This document shows positions 42,626-56,002 of a stretch of 64,000 nt of DNA, one piece after another; positions within the stretch are counted from its first letter, which is position 1; every line of letters starts with the position of its first letter. The notes beneath the pieces were generated by a model. The model saw only the letters and a list, made by a program, of their open reading frames with translations, did no database searches and was not told the DNA's origin. Location: NCBI RefSeq assembly GCF_009730915.1, contig NC_052473.1, positions 18,000,100 to 18,064,099 of the forward strand, read 5' to 3'. The stretch comes from Dioscorea cayenensis subsp. rotundata. Its lineage: Eukaryota; Streptophyta; Magnoliopsida; Dioscoreales; Dioscoreaceae. The translations under genes and the position numbers were made by a program.

Positions 42626-45200
42626 TTATTCTTATTAGTGCTTTCTTGATTTATGTTCCTTTTTTTTTGTTTTTATTTGGAATTGCTATAGAATTTGGAA
42701 AAAATGGTTGCATGATTTCCATGACAAGCTTCTGTTTTGTTCTTCTGTTCTCTGCTAACTATGGACCTTTTTCTTTTCATTATAGAATTAACTTTACATC
42801 TGTTTCTGCAACTGCATGTGAGTTTTGCTCAGACATGAAAAGATCAATCACATCGCTGTTGTTTTTTTGCTTTGTGATTCTTGTTTTTGCCTGTGGCTTT
42901 AGGAGAAACAGAGACTGCGTGACATTTTGTCTTATCAGATTTTGGTCATAGTTTTTGATCATTTATATACCTACTTACAATCTATCACAATGGGTTGTAG
43001 CATTGTTTGGTCAATTGATACAATAGTTTCCACATTGTGCCACCAATGAAAAATTCCCATGTCTTGATTATGAACTCAATGAATTTTGCACCCAATATGA
43101 CAAAGAAAGACCCAAATATCTTTTGTCTAGATTAAAATTGATTTAGTTGGCATTGACAGAGATTGATGCATCGCATCCTAATCTTGTCCTTTTTGTACTA
43201 TCAAATTCTTATAACTATTAATACTGATTTTCATGTCCGGTGTCAATCTTTTACTTTGGATGTTTTCTGTTTTAGATCGTATATTTAAAGTATTAGTTAA
43301 AAGTTATGAACATGATCTATAGCTTATATTGCTTGCCCCTGTTTGACTTATTAGCAATGTCACTCACTACCTTCTTTTGGCCTTTTAAGATCTCTTTTGT
43401 TTTTAGGGTGCTTTTTTGTGTGAGGCCTTTTAAAGTGCAGGGCAGTGTGCTTCGCTGTTAGCATCTTCCTAATAAACTTATGAAAGATTAAGTGGGATCC
43501 ATATGAGAAAAAAGTAGAGCATTAATACAAGTGATCCCTATATGATATATAGCTATTCAAAAGAACTTTTGGATTTGATTTTTCAAAATGATTTATTTAA
43601 TCTTCATATCATACTAAGACAAAAGGAGGTGTATTAATAATAAATAGATGGAAATACTGAAAGGGTTAGGCTATGAAAATGGAAATTATAAGGTGAAATT
43701 TTTTATTGAAAACAAGAAGTTGAAATAGATCTTCATTATTTGATTATCCAGACATTTCTTGCCTAAGTCACAGCTTAAACATAAAAAAGGTATCAAATCT
43801 GATTTACTTATCAAGCTGTAGTGAAGGAAATGAAGTTTTGGAAAGGTGGGAAGGGAAAAAGGAAAATGCATGTGAGAATAATAATAATAATAATAATAAT
43901 AGATGATGGTGATGATATTGATGATGATAAATGATGAAGCATGGATGATATCAAAATAGGAAGGAGTGCAAAATCCCTGCAGTCTGCAGCCAGTGCTGAG
44001 AAAGACAAAAGGGTGTAGTCCCTTCCTTTACTAATCAATCAGTGCCCTAATTAAGAGATTCTGTTGTCCTTCCCTCACAGACCACCAGTGTAGTGCACTG
44101 CACTGCAGTATAGCTCATAGAGACTCACTCAATTGAAGGGGACTAATGACTGCACACTGCCTTGCCATTCTTCTTGTTATGCCCACTCTCCCCACCAACC
44201 ACATCTCTCTCTGTGGATTTCTTTTTATATTTTATTATTATTTATTATCTTTTCATAAATCACAGGATGTGTGTGTGAGTGTTTTTTATATTTTTCTATT
44301 TGCATGCAAAGTGCAAACCACTCACATATTTTATTCTAACTAGTCACTTCAGGGGGTTGGTTTATCAGGTCTATGCATTTTTTTTGTTTGTTTGTTTGTT
44401 AGTTTTTTAGTCTTTTTATTATTCTTTTAATCAAAATCTCATTTTTACTTTCTTTTGGGTTCATATTGTGTCATTATTGCTGAGAAATCAAGAGAGGTTT
44501 TTGGTATTGCCAGAGAGTTTAGAAATCATATTCATCTGGTTAAAAGATAAAAATATCTTACTTTATTTTTCATACTGCCTCCAAAAATAAATTAGATGTT
44601 GAGTTTGATTCCTCTTAAGAACTTATGACATCTTTTTCTGGTCAAATGTGACATAATAAGTTAAATGTTAAAGGAGCATGAAATTTCTTTGTTTTTGTTT
44701 TAAACTTATTAGAGTTAATTCTTCATAAACTTTGAATTTAAACATTAGTGATATTTATGATTTAGGTGTTAAGTTTTGTGAAAACTCTTGGCTAGATCAT
44801 ATTTATGAAATTTGATGATGAATATCAAAATCAAAGAAGTATATATATATATATAAATGTATATAAAGATGGAGGGCAGCTTTGAATGTGTTAGTAATCA
44901 TTTCATTCTATCTTTTTCATTCATGGCACTGTCGCCATCATTCTCCATTGGATCCCTCTTTAAGGATCTTTTTTCTTTCAGCCTCTATCCATTCATTATT
45001 ACTCCGTAGAATATTCAATACCTTTTCATTATTTTCTTTTTGGAAACTATATAATATAGTTTTCTATCATTGGAACATTATACCATATGGGCTTCTCTTT
45101 TTCTTTTCTTTTTTTTTTTCTTTTAAAAGAACAAAAATTAACCCTTTTACTTGAGGTTTTGCTTAATTTTGGCCCCCATTCTAAAATTTCAGTTTAAGCC
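42626..45200. other. Intergenic region, no gene seen
   Basis: AT-rich with an (AAT)n tract (43876-43901). A patch at 43960-44200 is less AT-rich and has nested inverted words (CTGCAGTCTGCAG, GTGCACTGCACTGCAG) but no frame or RNA gene I can name. Confidence 0.5.
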
Positions 45201-45224
45201 AATGCTGTTCATAGTCTATAAATA

Positions 45225-45765
45225 TCAGTTTTTTTTTTGCGTATTGTGTAAGCCAAAAGTTAAGTTCTCATTACCCTTTAGAGTGAATGAGGGGGTGTGG
45301 TATATTTAGAAAGCTCGTGCGTATTGTAAAAACCAAAAATTAAACTCACATTATCGTATAGATTGAAGATTTTCAATTTGGTATATTTAAAAAGCTTGTG
45401 CACACTGTGAAAGCCAAAAGTTATATTATCGCAGTGTAGAGTGAGGGTGTGGTATATTTAAAAAGCTCGTGTACATTAGAGTGAGGGTGTGTGGTATATT
45501 TAACTTTTGGCTTTCACAGTGATAGAAATTTACACAGTGTAGAGTGAGGGTGTGGTATATTTAAAAAGCTTGTGTACATTAGAGTGAGGGTGTGTGGTAT
45601 ATTTAAAAAGCTCGTGCACATTGATTGTGGAAGCTAAAAGTTAAATTTCTAACACTGTGAAAGTCAAAAGTTAAATTTCCATCTTATATTGGTTGTGTAA
45701 GCCAAAATTTAAATTTTTATCATTGTTTGGAGTGAGGAAGTGTGGTATATTTTGAAAGCTGATGC
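45225..45765. repeat. Degenerate tandem repeat cluster
   Basis: A unit of roughly 60-70 bases with GAGTGAGGGTGTG(TG)GTATATTTAAAAAGCT(C/T)GTG and AAGCCAAAAGTTAA recurs six or more times with truncations. One stretch near 45502-45525 (TTTGGCTTTCACAGTG) is inverted with respect to the others, so the array contains an internal inversion. Confidence 0.75.
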
Positions 45766-46409
45766 TAGCATAGTCTTGACAAGTAGCTTGTTTACATTAG
45801 TTAATAAAAAAAAAATCAGTTCAATTACAAGTTGGTTCTTTTTTGAAGTCAAGACTTAGATGGTTCAATTGCAAGTTCAAAGGCTGAGTGGTTCTTCATA
45901 TATGTATATATATACTCATTAAATTTCAACTTAATTTAATCATATTTTTACCATATGATTAGCTTGTATTGATCTAGGTTTTATTATGAAACAAGATTAG
46001 GGTGCTAATAAGCAAGATCAATAAACTGATAATTGTTTTTTTATTGTTAGTCAAAATTAGAGTTAAAAACTCAAGAGTGAGGAAGGCTGAAAAATCATAT
46101 ACAGGCAAAATTTATGACATAATAATACAACTTGTTTAATTAATCAGTATTGTTACAATGAGAATCTCATTTATTTTATATGCAAATTCATACAAGGACC
46201 ATGTAGCTCTCCACAAAAATTCATGAGCCACTTAACATCAAAATCAATGAACCAAAGAACAAAATCAAACCAAAAAATTATTTAAAAAAAAAAAAAGAAA
46301 GAAAGGGAAATAAAAATAAACACACCCTCTTTCATATGGAATACATACCTGGCAAAAATTGTAAATCTAGTACTCCATCAAAGATCAAAACACACATCAA
46401 TATAAACAT
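45766..46409. other. Intergenic and 3' flank of the DUF761 gene
   Basis: AT-rich, nothing recognisable; the right half is probably the 3' UTR of the minus-strand gene. Confidence 0.5.
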
Positions 46410-46847
46410 TCAAAAAGACTTGGTCCTCTCCAAATCATCATCACTTGGCTTGCAATACCTGAGCTTCAAAGACACCTCTCTTTCCATCTGAATATGTTTG
46501 TAAAAACTAGCAATAAAAGCTTCAGCTTTAACATTAATATCATCCCCTGAAGATGATGAACTATCGGTTGTTGCTGAGGCGGAGCTAATTGTTCTTGAAA
46601 TCTCCGAAGCCGAACTCGAAGTCCTTGAGACACTTAAAGATGAACCAACTTCATAGAACTCATCTTCATCAGTTGTGTAACAATTGATCAAACTTGGTTG
46701 ATCTTTAAAGCTAATAAGCTTTGCCAAGTTTGGAGATTTCAGAGATGATGAAATGAACCATTTCTTTGCATTGAATGATAACAAAAACATAACCTTTCTT
46801 ATGCCTCTCCTTAATTTCTTGAGCACTTGAACTCCATTTCCTGCCAT
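46410..46847 (-). CDS. DUF761 (cotton-fibre-expressed-type) protein
   Basis: An intronless gene of 145 residues. The C-terminal motif DINVKAEAFIASFYKHIQ followed by MEREVSLKLRYCK (about residues 102-133) is the signature of the DUF761/cotton fibre protein family (PF05553). The N-terminal half is basic and hydrophobic (VQVLKKLRRGIRKVMFLLSF), the middle Ser-rich (SRTSSSASEISRTISSASAT), as usual for the family. The biochemical role of these small plant proteins is not established. The frame is intact. An (AT)n tract at 46900-46923 lies ~55-75 bases upstream of the start and may be the TATA region. Confidence 0.88.
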   Translation of the reverse strand: MAGNGVQVLKKLRRGIRKVMFLLSFNAKKWFISSSLKSPNLAKLISFKDQPSLINCYTTDEDEFYEVGSSLSVSRTSSSASEISRTISSASATTDSSSSSGDDINVKAEAFIASFYKHIQMEREVSLKLRYCKPSDDDLERTKSF

Positions 46848-47629
46848 GATTGTTGTAGTATATATTAAATTAAATGAAAGTTGTGGTTGTGATGGTGGTT
46901 ATATATATATATATATATATATATGATTGGAATTTGAAGAAGTCTTTGCAAGTTACTCGGTTTTAAGAAGTTGCGTGGCAAGTAAGATAGAGTGTAAGTT
47001 TTGGAATAAGAAAATGAATAGAAATATAACAAGTCAATTGATTTATGTTTTCCTTAGTTTGATTGGTCTTCTTTTTTTTTTTTAAGCATGGACTGTCTTT
47101 TTGACTAACTTGCACACAATGAGTTCGTTTGTGAATTCTTCTGCCATTTTTATTTAGTTATTTCCAAAATATGTTTTTTTTTTAAATCTAAAAAATAGTT
47201 TTTGTACGCTTAAATAATTAAGCATTTTAAATTTTAAAAATATATATATCTTAACATATTGATGATTTTTAACAAAAATAAAATCAGTATTGATCTAAAT
47301 CTTTGGAATTATTTTAGGAATTTAAAGTTATATATATATATATATGTTTTTTTTTTCTATTCTTAATAATCAAAATATATAATTATCCATGTCAAATCAA
47401 GTTGGTCAAGTGGCGGCTTTAGACGTAATTGTTTATTTTTTTTCGTACAATTGTTTGGGAGATCAAAAAGATAATGATGGATAAAATACTAGGGGCATAT
47501 ATAACACGTCATTATTATTTATTAAATTGTAAAGAAGTACAAATGATGAAACAGAGACACTTCGGAATTAAAGTTATCTTGGAGATTTTGAGTTTTAAAA
47601 TTTTTTAAGGTAGAAACGCAATTTGAAGT

Positions 47630-47895
47630 TGAAAGTTTTTTTTAATAAAATAGATAAATCATAAATTTATTGAAAAGGAAACAAAATAAATAGTCTATAA
47701 CTAAACGAACAAAAACAAGAAGACAATCACAAAACAGATAGTCACCATGGGTGAAATTAACCAAAACAAACAATAACAACAACAAACACAAAAGAAAACA
47801 GTCGTAAAGGCAAGGTTCACCTTCTGATGTCCAAGGCCTTCATAAACTAAAAGGGAGTGGATCACTTCTAGGCAGAAGGGGGAGTGATAATGTTT
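47630..47895 (-). mobile_element. Possible LINE 3' fragment
   Basis: On the minus strand this segment runs from CTCCCCCTTCTGCCTAGAAG through T-rich sequence to TTCAATAAATTTATGATTT, resembling the 3' end of a plant LINE or an old transcript. It falls in the part of unit A that is missing from unit B, consistent with insertion. No coding sequence remains, and the call is tentative. Confidence 0.3.
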
Positions 47896-48569
47896 TTAAA
47901 TTAATTATTTTTATTCATTAATAATAAATGACTTCTTAAATATCAGTTACAATCATAATTTATTTTTAAACTAAAATTTATAAAATGCATTCTCTCCCAC
48001 ATACATATATCATATACATTATACATACATATGTATATATAGACATACTTGCGCGTTACTTGTACGGATGTAATATACATAAGTGTATTACATGTTAATG
48101 ATTTCTTAAAATATATTGAATGTCAAAATACGGATGCTTTATAATAATAATAATAATATAATGATAAAGGAAAAGTTATCTTATTGTTGAATTTTGAGAT
48201 TATTAAGTTTTGAATCATGCACCATACATATACTACACTACTATATATATATATAGTTTGAATTTTAAAAAAAAAAAATCCTCATTGATTAGAAATGTTT
48301 AGAATCAAAGAAACCTAAACAAACCGAATTACGTTTGATCACATTATTTTTTTATTTTTGAAAAGAAGCCCACATTATGCTTTAAAAAAAAACAGATTAA
48401 GATAAATCCCGAATCTTCAAAATTTAAATAAAAAAACAAATTCCAATATCTCCAACAAAAAAACACAAGTCACTCATCAATCTATGATTCTACTATATGC
48501 ACACCCACACACTGAATATTTTCTCAAACCCTAATTGTCTTTCTTTCATTCTTGTGCAAGTTTGTAGTG

Positions 48570-49850
48570 ATGGTGAAGAAGCTTTTATCCAAGAAACCAA
48601 AAAAAATAAAAAGTGTCATCAATGAAGACGTAGTAACAGAGATCCTTTTGAGGCTGCCAACAAAATCCATCTTCAAGTTCAAGAGCACCTCCAAAACATG
48701 GCTCAAAATCATAAATGATCCATGGTTTGCTAATACTTATAAATCCTCTAATGGTCTTCCAGTTCTTGCAGGTTTATTCCATGTAAATTACAACTATGAA
48801 TTGAAATTTAATCCAGTTAACCACCGTCTCAAGTCACCATCATTGAACCATCTCCCTCTTGATCTGAAAGACCTCTCAGTAACTGACATGCTTTCTTCCA
48901 ATGGATTCTTTCTCTTGTGCACATCAGATGATGAGAAAATAGTGTACAACCCAGTCACCAGAAGAAGATTGATGATACCAAAAATGGAAAGAACCAATGA
49001 TTGGTACCATGCATTTGGCTTGATACATGAAAATGATAATCATATCAAAGTAGTATTTGCTTACAAGCTTGCATCAGATGACATACAAACGGCATTAGAA
49101 ATTCATAGGTTTACACGAGACAATAAATTGGTGGGCAGAGATGAATTGCCACAGCATTGGCCGGAATTGATTGTCAAATGGCAATGCAAGACAAAGGACA
49201 TTGAGTTCAAGGTATATTGTAGCAAGAAGAAAGAGTGGAATTCTAAGATTTTGGTGAGCACGTTTCCAAGACATGTATGTTTTGAGCCGGAACAGCAGGC
49301 TGGTGTTTCGATCGGAGGCGATTTGTATTGGATGACACTGGATGGATCGGTGCTGGATTATAACAGTGAGCGTGAGGCGGCGGAGTTGATCAGTGCACCC
49401 GTGGCAAGCGAAGGATTAAAGGCGAAGTCTCTGCATTGCAGTGCCAATGGGATTCTTGTGTATTGCGCGTGCGACAGGAAAACAGAAGAGGTGGTGATAT
49501 GGGAGCTCATCGATCGGAAAATATGGGCTGCAAAGAAGAGGGTGAAGTTGCATGGTGTGGAACATCTCCATATGGAAATGATTTTGTATGTTTGTCATGA
49601 AATGCAGGCCTTGTTCTTTCAGACAAGGGCGAAGGAGGTGTACAGGTTTGGTGTCAGTGAAGAGAAGTTGGAGCTGATTTGTCGTCTTAGTTTGAATGTT
49701 GATCAGGTGACTCCTTATCTGATGTCTCCATGGCCTGCTGCTTTGATTGGGGATGAAGCATGGCCTTCTTCATCATCATCATCATCTGAGAACAAAAATA
49801 GTGGATCAACGTCTAGGTTGTTAATTCATTACAATAAGATTCATGAGTAG
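48570..49850 (+). CDS. F-box protein, copy A (intact)
   Basis: An intronless gene of 426 residues; the first ATG of the open frame is 48570. A basic N-terminus (MVKKLLSKKPKKIK) leads into the F-box at about residues 17-58 (INEDVVTEILLRLPTKSIFK, then FKSTSKTWLKIINDPWFA). This motif would bind the SKP1 adaptor of an SCF ubiquitin ligase. The remainder resembles the F-box-associated (FBA) type: SNGFFLLCT, KIVYNPVTRRRLMIPKM, AFGLIHE and GGDLYWMTLDGSVLDYN are typical beta-propeller-like strands that would choose the substrate. A Ser run near the C-terminus is coded by a TCA microsatellite. The stop lies 203 bases from the stop of the convergent CBS-PPR gene. Target protein unknown. Confidence 0.88.
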   Translation: MVKKLLSKKPKKIKSVINEDVVTEILLRLPTKSIFKFKSTSKTWLKIINDPWFANTYKSSNGLPVLAGLFHVNYNYELKFNPVNHRLKSPSLNHLPLDLKDLSVTDMLSSNGFFLLCTSDDEKIVYNPVTRRRLMIPKMERTNDWYHAFGLIHENDNHIKVVFAYKLASDDIQTALEIHRFTRDNKLVGRDELPQHWPELIVKWQCKTKDIEFKVYCSKKKEWNSKILVSTFPRHVCFEPEQQAGVSIGGDLYWMTLDGSVLDYNSEREAAELISAPVASEGLKAKSLHCSANGILVYCACDRKTEEVVIWELIDRKIWAAKKRVKLHGVEHLHMEMILYVCHEMQALFFQTRAKEVYRFGVSEEKLELICRLSLNVDQVTPYLMSPWPAALIGDEAWPSSSSSSSENKNSGSTSRLLIHYNKIHE

Positions 49851-50053
49851 TAATGTAACCGTAGAGCAACAAGAATAACAGTTGGGTTTTGTTTTCTAGA
49901 CCTTTGTTAGACCATTTTGTTACTGCAATCTGAAACTCAAGATATATCATCTACTCTCAATGTGCATTGCTTGTGTTCTGTTACATAAATAGCATGATAG
50001 ATCATCAGCCTATAGAGGCCGATGAGATCAAATGGAATGTGTGAAGGTTTTTG

Positions 50054-53000
50054 TTACTTTGTGATTATTTGACCTTGTCTGATTTGTTGCATCAGCAGAT
50101 GATTTGTGGAAATTGTCTTACAATGTTTAGTGAGCTGGCAGAGCTTGTCACGGGTGAAAGTTCCAACTGGCCTGGAGCTTGAACTGTAGGTGGTTTCATA
50201 GACGACGTTGCTGTTTTTCACAATGATGAGCATTTTGTACTTCTTCTCTAAGAGTAGATCGATCGTCCGGCCAATGGATGTCGATGTGGTTACACAAGGC
50301 GGCGGTCCTCTCATCATGGTTGAAAGAGGCGCATCCAACTGCAGAGCCATTCAAAACATCCACTGTTACTATCTACAAAGTAAGACATAGAGATACCATC
50401 TAAATTATCTATCTCATCACAGAAAGCACCCTGAAGTTAAAACCATGGCCGCCAAAACTAAATGCATAAATAAATGACAACATCAGAGGGAGTTAAAACA
50501 TCTATAATTTGGTTTAAAAGTCCTTAAAATTGGTCATTTGTTGTCATGGTGATCCTAGGAAAACCTTTTTATGTTTCCGATATATTTGACCAACACTACA
50601 AATCACAAAGATAGATAATGCAAATATGAATTTCGCACTAGGAGTATAATTAATCATTGGTATTGCCTAGAAGAAACTAGCAAATGCACTAGACATGGAA
50701 ACAAGTAGAAAGACAATAGAGGGAAGAGATGAAGTAGAGAGAATTGTTACTATGTGGAGATATTGATTTACCATTTTACAATCATCACGGTGGAGAATTC
50801 CAACACAGCTGCCCCAGTCATCTATAACAGGAAGCACAGAATCTCTGAAGAAATGCATCACAACCTTTTTCAATGGCAGGCTAGAAAGCAATGGATTAGA
50901 TTCCTCAAAAGGAGTCATGTACTTTTCAATTGGATCATCTAATGTAACCTGAAATAAAGGAATTGATCACCAGTCAACTTCTGAAAAATAGGAAAGAGAG
51001 AAGTAACAAATAGATGGGAAGTTATGAGATTAAAACCTGAGGAAGGATGTATGGAGTAAACAATGAACTGGTGAATCCAGATAAAATCTCCACTTTAAGA
51101 GCAGTCTGCAACACAATGATGAATGATATCATGACCATAATAGTTAAACAAAAAAAAATATATATATTACTCTCAACAAATGCACTCATTTGTCCATAGG
51201 CCTCCTAAAAGCAAGGTCTTGCATCACTCATGCACTTAGTTATTGGCCTTAAACAAGGTTCCAAATGGCTGGAGAGAGCATGGATTACCACCTTATTGTC
51301 AATCTAATTTACTATGAATTAATCAGGAATACACTGCCGCTCAGCTAGTTTTTTTAGTTTGCCACCTTAGTTCCAATTTAACATCCCCTCCACCAATTTC
51401 ATTAATTAAGATGATAGCATACATAATAGATATGGAAAAGGAGCATTAAACAAGCATTGCCAAGAAAGCTAATTTGAGGCATAAACTAAGGGGAAGTAAC
51501 AAGTCAAAGGAAACATGATCAAACCACCATCTATTTGACTGTTGAATCAATGGATTTCCCAAATTTTCTAGCTTGATAAACCACGAGAGAACGTGGAATT
51601 ACCAAGGCCACAATCTTTCTAGACAATAACAAAAGATTCATACGAATTCATCATTATTCTTCATCTGCACATAGCCAATTTCTCAAAGATAATTTATATA
51701 CCATTCCTCCTCTGCTATTCCAAGAAAGGCCATCTCTTTTTCGGATGATATCTAGAAGAATTTTTTTCGAAACATCAACCTGTAAAGAAAAAGAACAGCA
51801 ATCACCAAACAGTCATAACAAAAAAAGAAAAAAGAGTCACGCAGAACTCAAAACTAATTTTGTTATAGTAGAGGGAAGACATGGTTTTTAAATCAGAGTG
51901 CAAAGCAAAGCTCACTATAGGCAATGAAAATATTACAGTAAAAACAGCTCAAGTTGAATTTCATTAGGAATATGCTATTTGACAGTATCAAGTATCAACA
52001 TTAGCTACAAGTGGAAACAATAAGAAACAACAGTGCAATAATTAAATGAAGAAACTTGATGGATATTTAAGTTTCTCAGAGTCAGGCACTAATATGTATC
52101 TTGCAACGAAATCTAAGTTGCACTTAAGTTGTTTGAAAAATTTACAAAAGAAAGAATCCTTATAGGGTGCCTGGCATTGAAGAAACTTCTTCTTACTCAA
52201 CAACAAGGGCTTTTTTTCAGTAACAATTGGTTTTTATACTCAAAAGTATCCAATTTTTACCCTGGTTCAAACTAGCTTACTCATGATCATTGAAAAACTA
52301 AAAGTGGAATTTTAAAAACCATAATGATGGGAAGAATAAATTTTCATCCCACATCTGAGCAATTTTCTGCAATACATCTTAACATATTCTTGTAGATAGT
52401 AGCATTGAAGCATACAGCTGACTTCAGAGAATGATGGTGATATCACATAGAAGTATTCAAATGCAGCTAGGTATTTATACACATTATTTCAACATCACAT
52501 TTGGGGTGTATGAACAAGAGCAATACCTGATTATCATTTATTGCAGCCTCCATCAGGAGCTCATCAGCTTCTTGTTGTGCTGACAGAGAAATCGATCCGA
52601 CAGTATCTGACCACATTTTCACATGAAGCTTCTTGACCATATCAAAATCCCCATTAAGAGCAAAGGTCCGCATCATAGAAAGATAAAGATGAGGCTTTGG
52701 TCGCAGATTATTACTCTCATTTGCCAGCTTTATTATCTCACCAAAAACACATAAGGCACCTTTCAATCTCGAAAAAAAATGGACGGATTAGAAACACTGA
52801 CCACAATTTCGCATGTTATAAATATCTACTTGAATGTGTATACAATTTCATCTTAATAAAGTGCCTACATGTTGTGTGTGTTAAGTGCGTACTTTGTCAA
52901 TGTGAAGGCACATATTCAGAATCCAAAGCATTATAAATCATGCTAAAATCTACCGTAGAAACTTCTTCATCAATGCATACAGATGCTTTATAAAAAAAAC

Positions 53001-55287
53001 TAAGATATTGATTAACCAATAGAAACAGTCAAAGAGAGTATAGAGAGGAAGTACCCTGAATTGAACCACAAGCTAGCATTGCATCAACAATTGCAGTATA
53101 CGCTGTCCGATCAATATACAGATCAGGCAATGATTTCATTTCGACAACAATTTCCTGCACTGAACAAAGATCTTTTTTGCTCCCGAGACCCTACAATTGT
53201 GTTTAGAAATGTAAAATTGAAATGAACCAGATAGTAACAATCCAGATAGTAACAATCCAGAGTCTAAGTTGAAAAAATTAAAGAATGAAAAAGGATTAAG
53301 CAACAAGAAACCTATGAGTGAAACCATAAATTAATGTATGGCAAGTACGCCAATGATCATCCAAGAACAGAAATATGAAAAAGCAATTGCATACAGTCTG
53401 TTTTCTGATTGAAAATTAAAATTAAGTAGGATGGTAAGATTTAAGATAAGATCTTTGAGCACTATAAAATTAATTGACGTTAGACACTGCTAAAATTATA
53501 ACCATATGTTTTTTATAGTAATCACTAAAACATTAAATAAGATTTTCAAGGATGGAAGCTTCAATATAGTCATGCTTATACTTGCAGGGCAAAGATAGGC
53601 CATGTTAATGAGTGATCAAATCAATCTTCCACATAAGTACCTTCAGTAAAGTAGTGTAAGTAACAACATCAGGAAAGAATTCACTGCTGTTAGCTTTTTG
53701 AGCTTCCACCTGCATGAAGATATATTTATGATTCATGATCCATTTGCTTTTCTGTGCCAAAGTAGGATAAATCACATAAGTTAAAACTGGCCTTTCAAAT
53801 ACTTGTTCAAGACCTTCATTTCTGTGATCAACTGAAATGCAGCATCTAGATCTCCAGATTTCACACATGCAAAAACCAATGTATTATAAGTCACTTTATC
53901 AGGCTTCAACCCTTGGCGTAAGATCTCATCTCTTATAGTTAATGCACCTTGAGGGAAATCAGTCTTCAAGTACCCCTGAGCAAATTATAATGATGTATTA
54001 GTATCCATCTGAAACATTTTAAATCAAACACAGAAGTCCTGTAAACTATCTCATCATTGCAAGTTATACAGTAAATAGACTTATTGGCCTCTGGGTCTGA
54101 GGAAGCAAAATAACCTTCATCAATAGGTTGTATAGCAAGACCTGGTCTTCCTCTTTGTTCAGCACAACTCGGTAACGTGCTACAAGCCCATTGGCACGGC
54201 GCATATCGCCTGCCATTAACATATGTCAGAAAAGAAAGATCCAAGAAAAATGTGAAAGGTTTCAAACTTGAGGATAAATCAAAACTTTTTTTTTAGGGAA
54301 AACAAACAAAAGATTTCTTGGAATAACAGGCAGACAAAGAGGAAGCTCCTCTTTAAGGCAAACTCAGAGATATGCTCACCCTGTCAAAGACTAAATTAAT
54401 CACTTCTAGTCTAGTGTATTTCAAACTAGAAGCAACTAGAAACTTGAGCGAGCTTAAAGGCAAGCTTACTTGACTTGAATTTGCATACCTGTAGCTTTAA
54501 GAAGTTTAGAAAATGTGATAGGTTAATTTCATTCTGCTTATGTTATCTTTAATTTTAAATGTGCAATGAAATTGATCCTTGACCGAAGTTTCCTAGGACA
54601 GATACAGACAAGGAAGTGCATTCTGGCATTGAATTCTCAATGCAAATATTAGATGTTTTAAGCAACAAAGTTTTAATTCTTCAGAATGCGATAGACTAAT
54701 ACATATGCAAGGGAAAATCATAAAACAGTTTGTAGGTGACATTTCTATATATATTTTCTGTAAGTGAAGCATAGGTTTTGTAACCTAGTCCAAAATATCA
54801 AAATATCAAGGAACAGTTTTATCCTTATAATAAAAAAATCACTCCTTTCATTCCACCACAACAAAAATAAAAAGCGATTCAGTATAGCACAATAAGAAAA
54901 GTAGATTATCATCAAAATAAGAGAAGAAAGGAGATGCATTGGGTATAGCAATAAATCAATAAGGTCACCATTGCATCTCAAACTAACCTGCCTCAAGTAA
55001 GGCATTTAACAGACCATATATAAGTCGGGCCGATAATTTTGGGCTTCCCACAGCTGTACCATTTTCCACAGACTCGAGAATTTGGAATGCTTCATCAATT
55101 CTTCGAGCCTCACCTAAACCCTTTCAACATCAATAGAAGAATGTTTCATCAGAAAGCTGCATTGTTCAAGATGGACAAATTAAGGATTCGCAGATAACAC
55201 TGTCAACAAATGAGGATTGGTAGAGATTCTTGCTTTCCAAGTGATGGTAACTACCGATAAAGCAACCTATCCATATTAAATTAAAAC

Positions 55288-55323
<36 letters not shown>

Positions 55324-56002
55324 TTGAGAAGAACCCATCAATTCCCTAATTTTTTTTCCAAATAATTTCACACTCAGACCTACATACCATGAACTTAAAT
55401 GTAAAACACAAAAGACAAATGATTGCATCCTCCTTCAATTATTCATCAAAAACCAGAGAAAAAAGAAGAATTTAAGTTATTGAGATACCTTCAAAAGGAT
55501 TCCATAGGATATATCATCTACACCACAACTCTCAGGCTTAGCCATTTCCTCAAACACTTGAATAGAAGACTCAATGTCTCGGCAATGAACACATGCTTCC
55601 ATTACAGCGTTCATCACAACAGTACTCAACTTCCCATACCTCTTCTTCGCTTTCTCTATTTCCCTCAAAATCTAGAGAAAAATCAAAATCACTGAGGAAT
55701 CGAAAATGTATAAATCAGGGGAGAACAAAGAGATTTAACACCTGCCGCAGCTGTCTCCTCCGAGTGAGCTCGATGACCCGAGATGTGAGCCTCCTAAAAT
55801 TGAGATCCTGCGGCGATGGAGAAAGCGACGGCGGCGACTTCGAGGGGGGTTTGAGGCTGCGGAGAGGGGAATGCGAGGCATGAGGACCACGGGAGCGAGT
55901 GGCGCTGGTTCTTCCAGGCCGAACGGAGAAGGAATTCACAAGGTTTTCTAGGGTTTGGAGAAGAGAATGGGATTGGGGCCGGGGATGAAACCCTAGCAGC
56001 AT
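50054..56002 (-). CDS. CBSPPR1: CBS-domain PPR protein (At5g10690/CBSPPR1-like), copy A
   Basis: Twelve exons on the minus strand: 56002-55742, 55671-55489, 55120-54988, 54209-54115, 53975-53814, 53709-53641, 53190-53055, 52759-52527, 51779-51702, 51105-51037, 50948-50772, 50338-50054. All have GT-AG borders and consistent phase, giving 626 residues without a stop. The Arg/Ser-rich N-terminus may be an organelle transit peptide. Exons 2-8 code pentatricopeptide-type helices (VVMNAVMEACVHCRDIESSI, KPDKVTYNTLVFACVKSGDL, VVTYTTLLKGLGSKKDLCSV). Exons 9-12 code a CBS-domain pair (LPVIDDWGSCVGILHRDDC and CVTTSTSIGRTIDLLLEKKY), a module that usually senses adenosyl nucleotides. This fusion matches Arabidopsis At5g10690. 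Its function is not established. Exon 12 uses an acceptor within an 11-base segment that is missing from copy B. Confidence 0.92.
55288..55319. repeat. (CA)n microsatellite in CBS-PPR intron 2
   Basis: About 15 uninterrupted AC units, absent at the same place in unit B. Confidence 0.95.

Noticed and set aside
54745-55005. 86-codon minus-strand frame within the CBS-PPR gene
   Set aside because: Intronic sequence between exons 3 and 4; hydrophobic by composition, with no counterpart in the CBS-PPR family.
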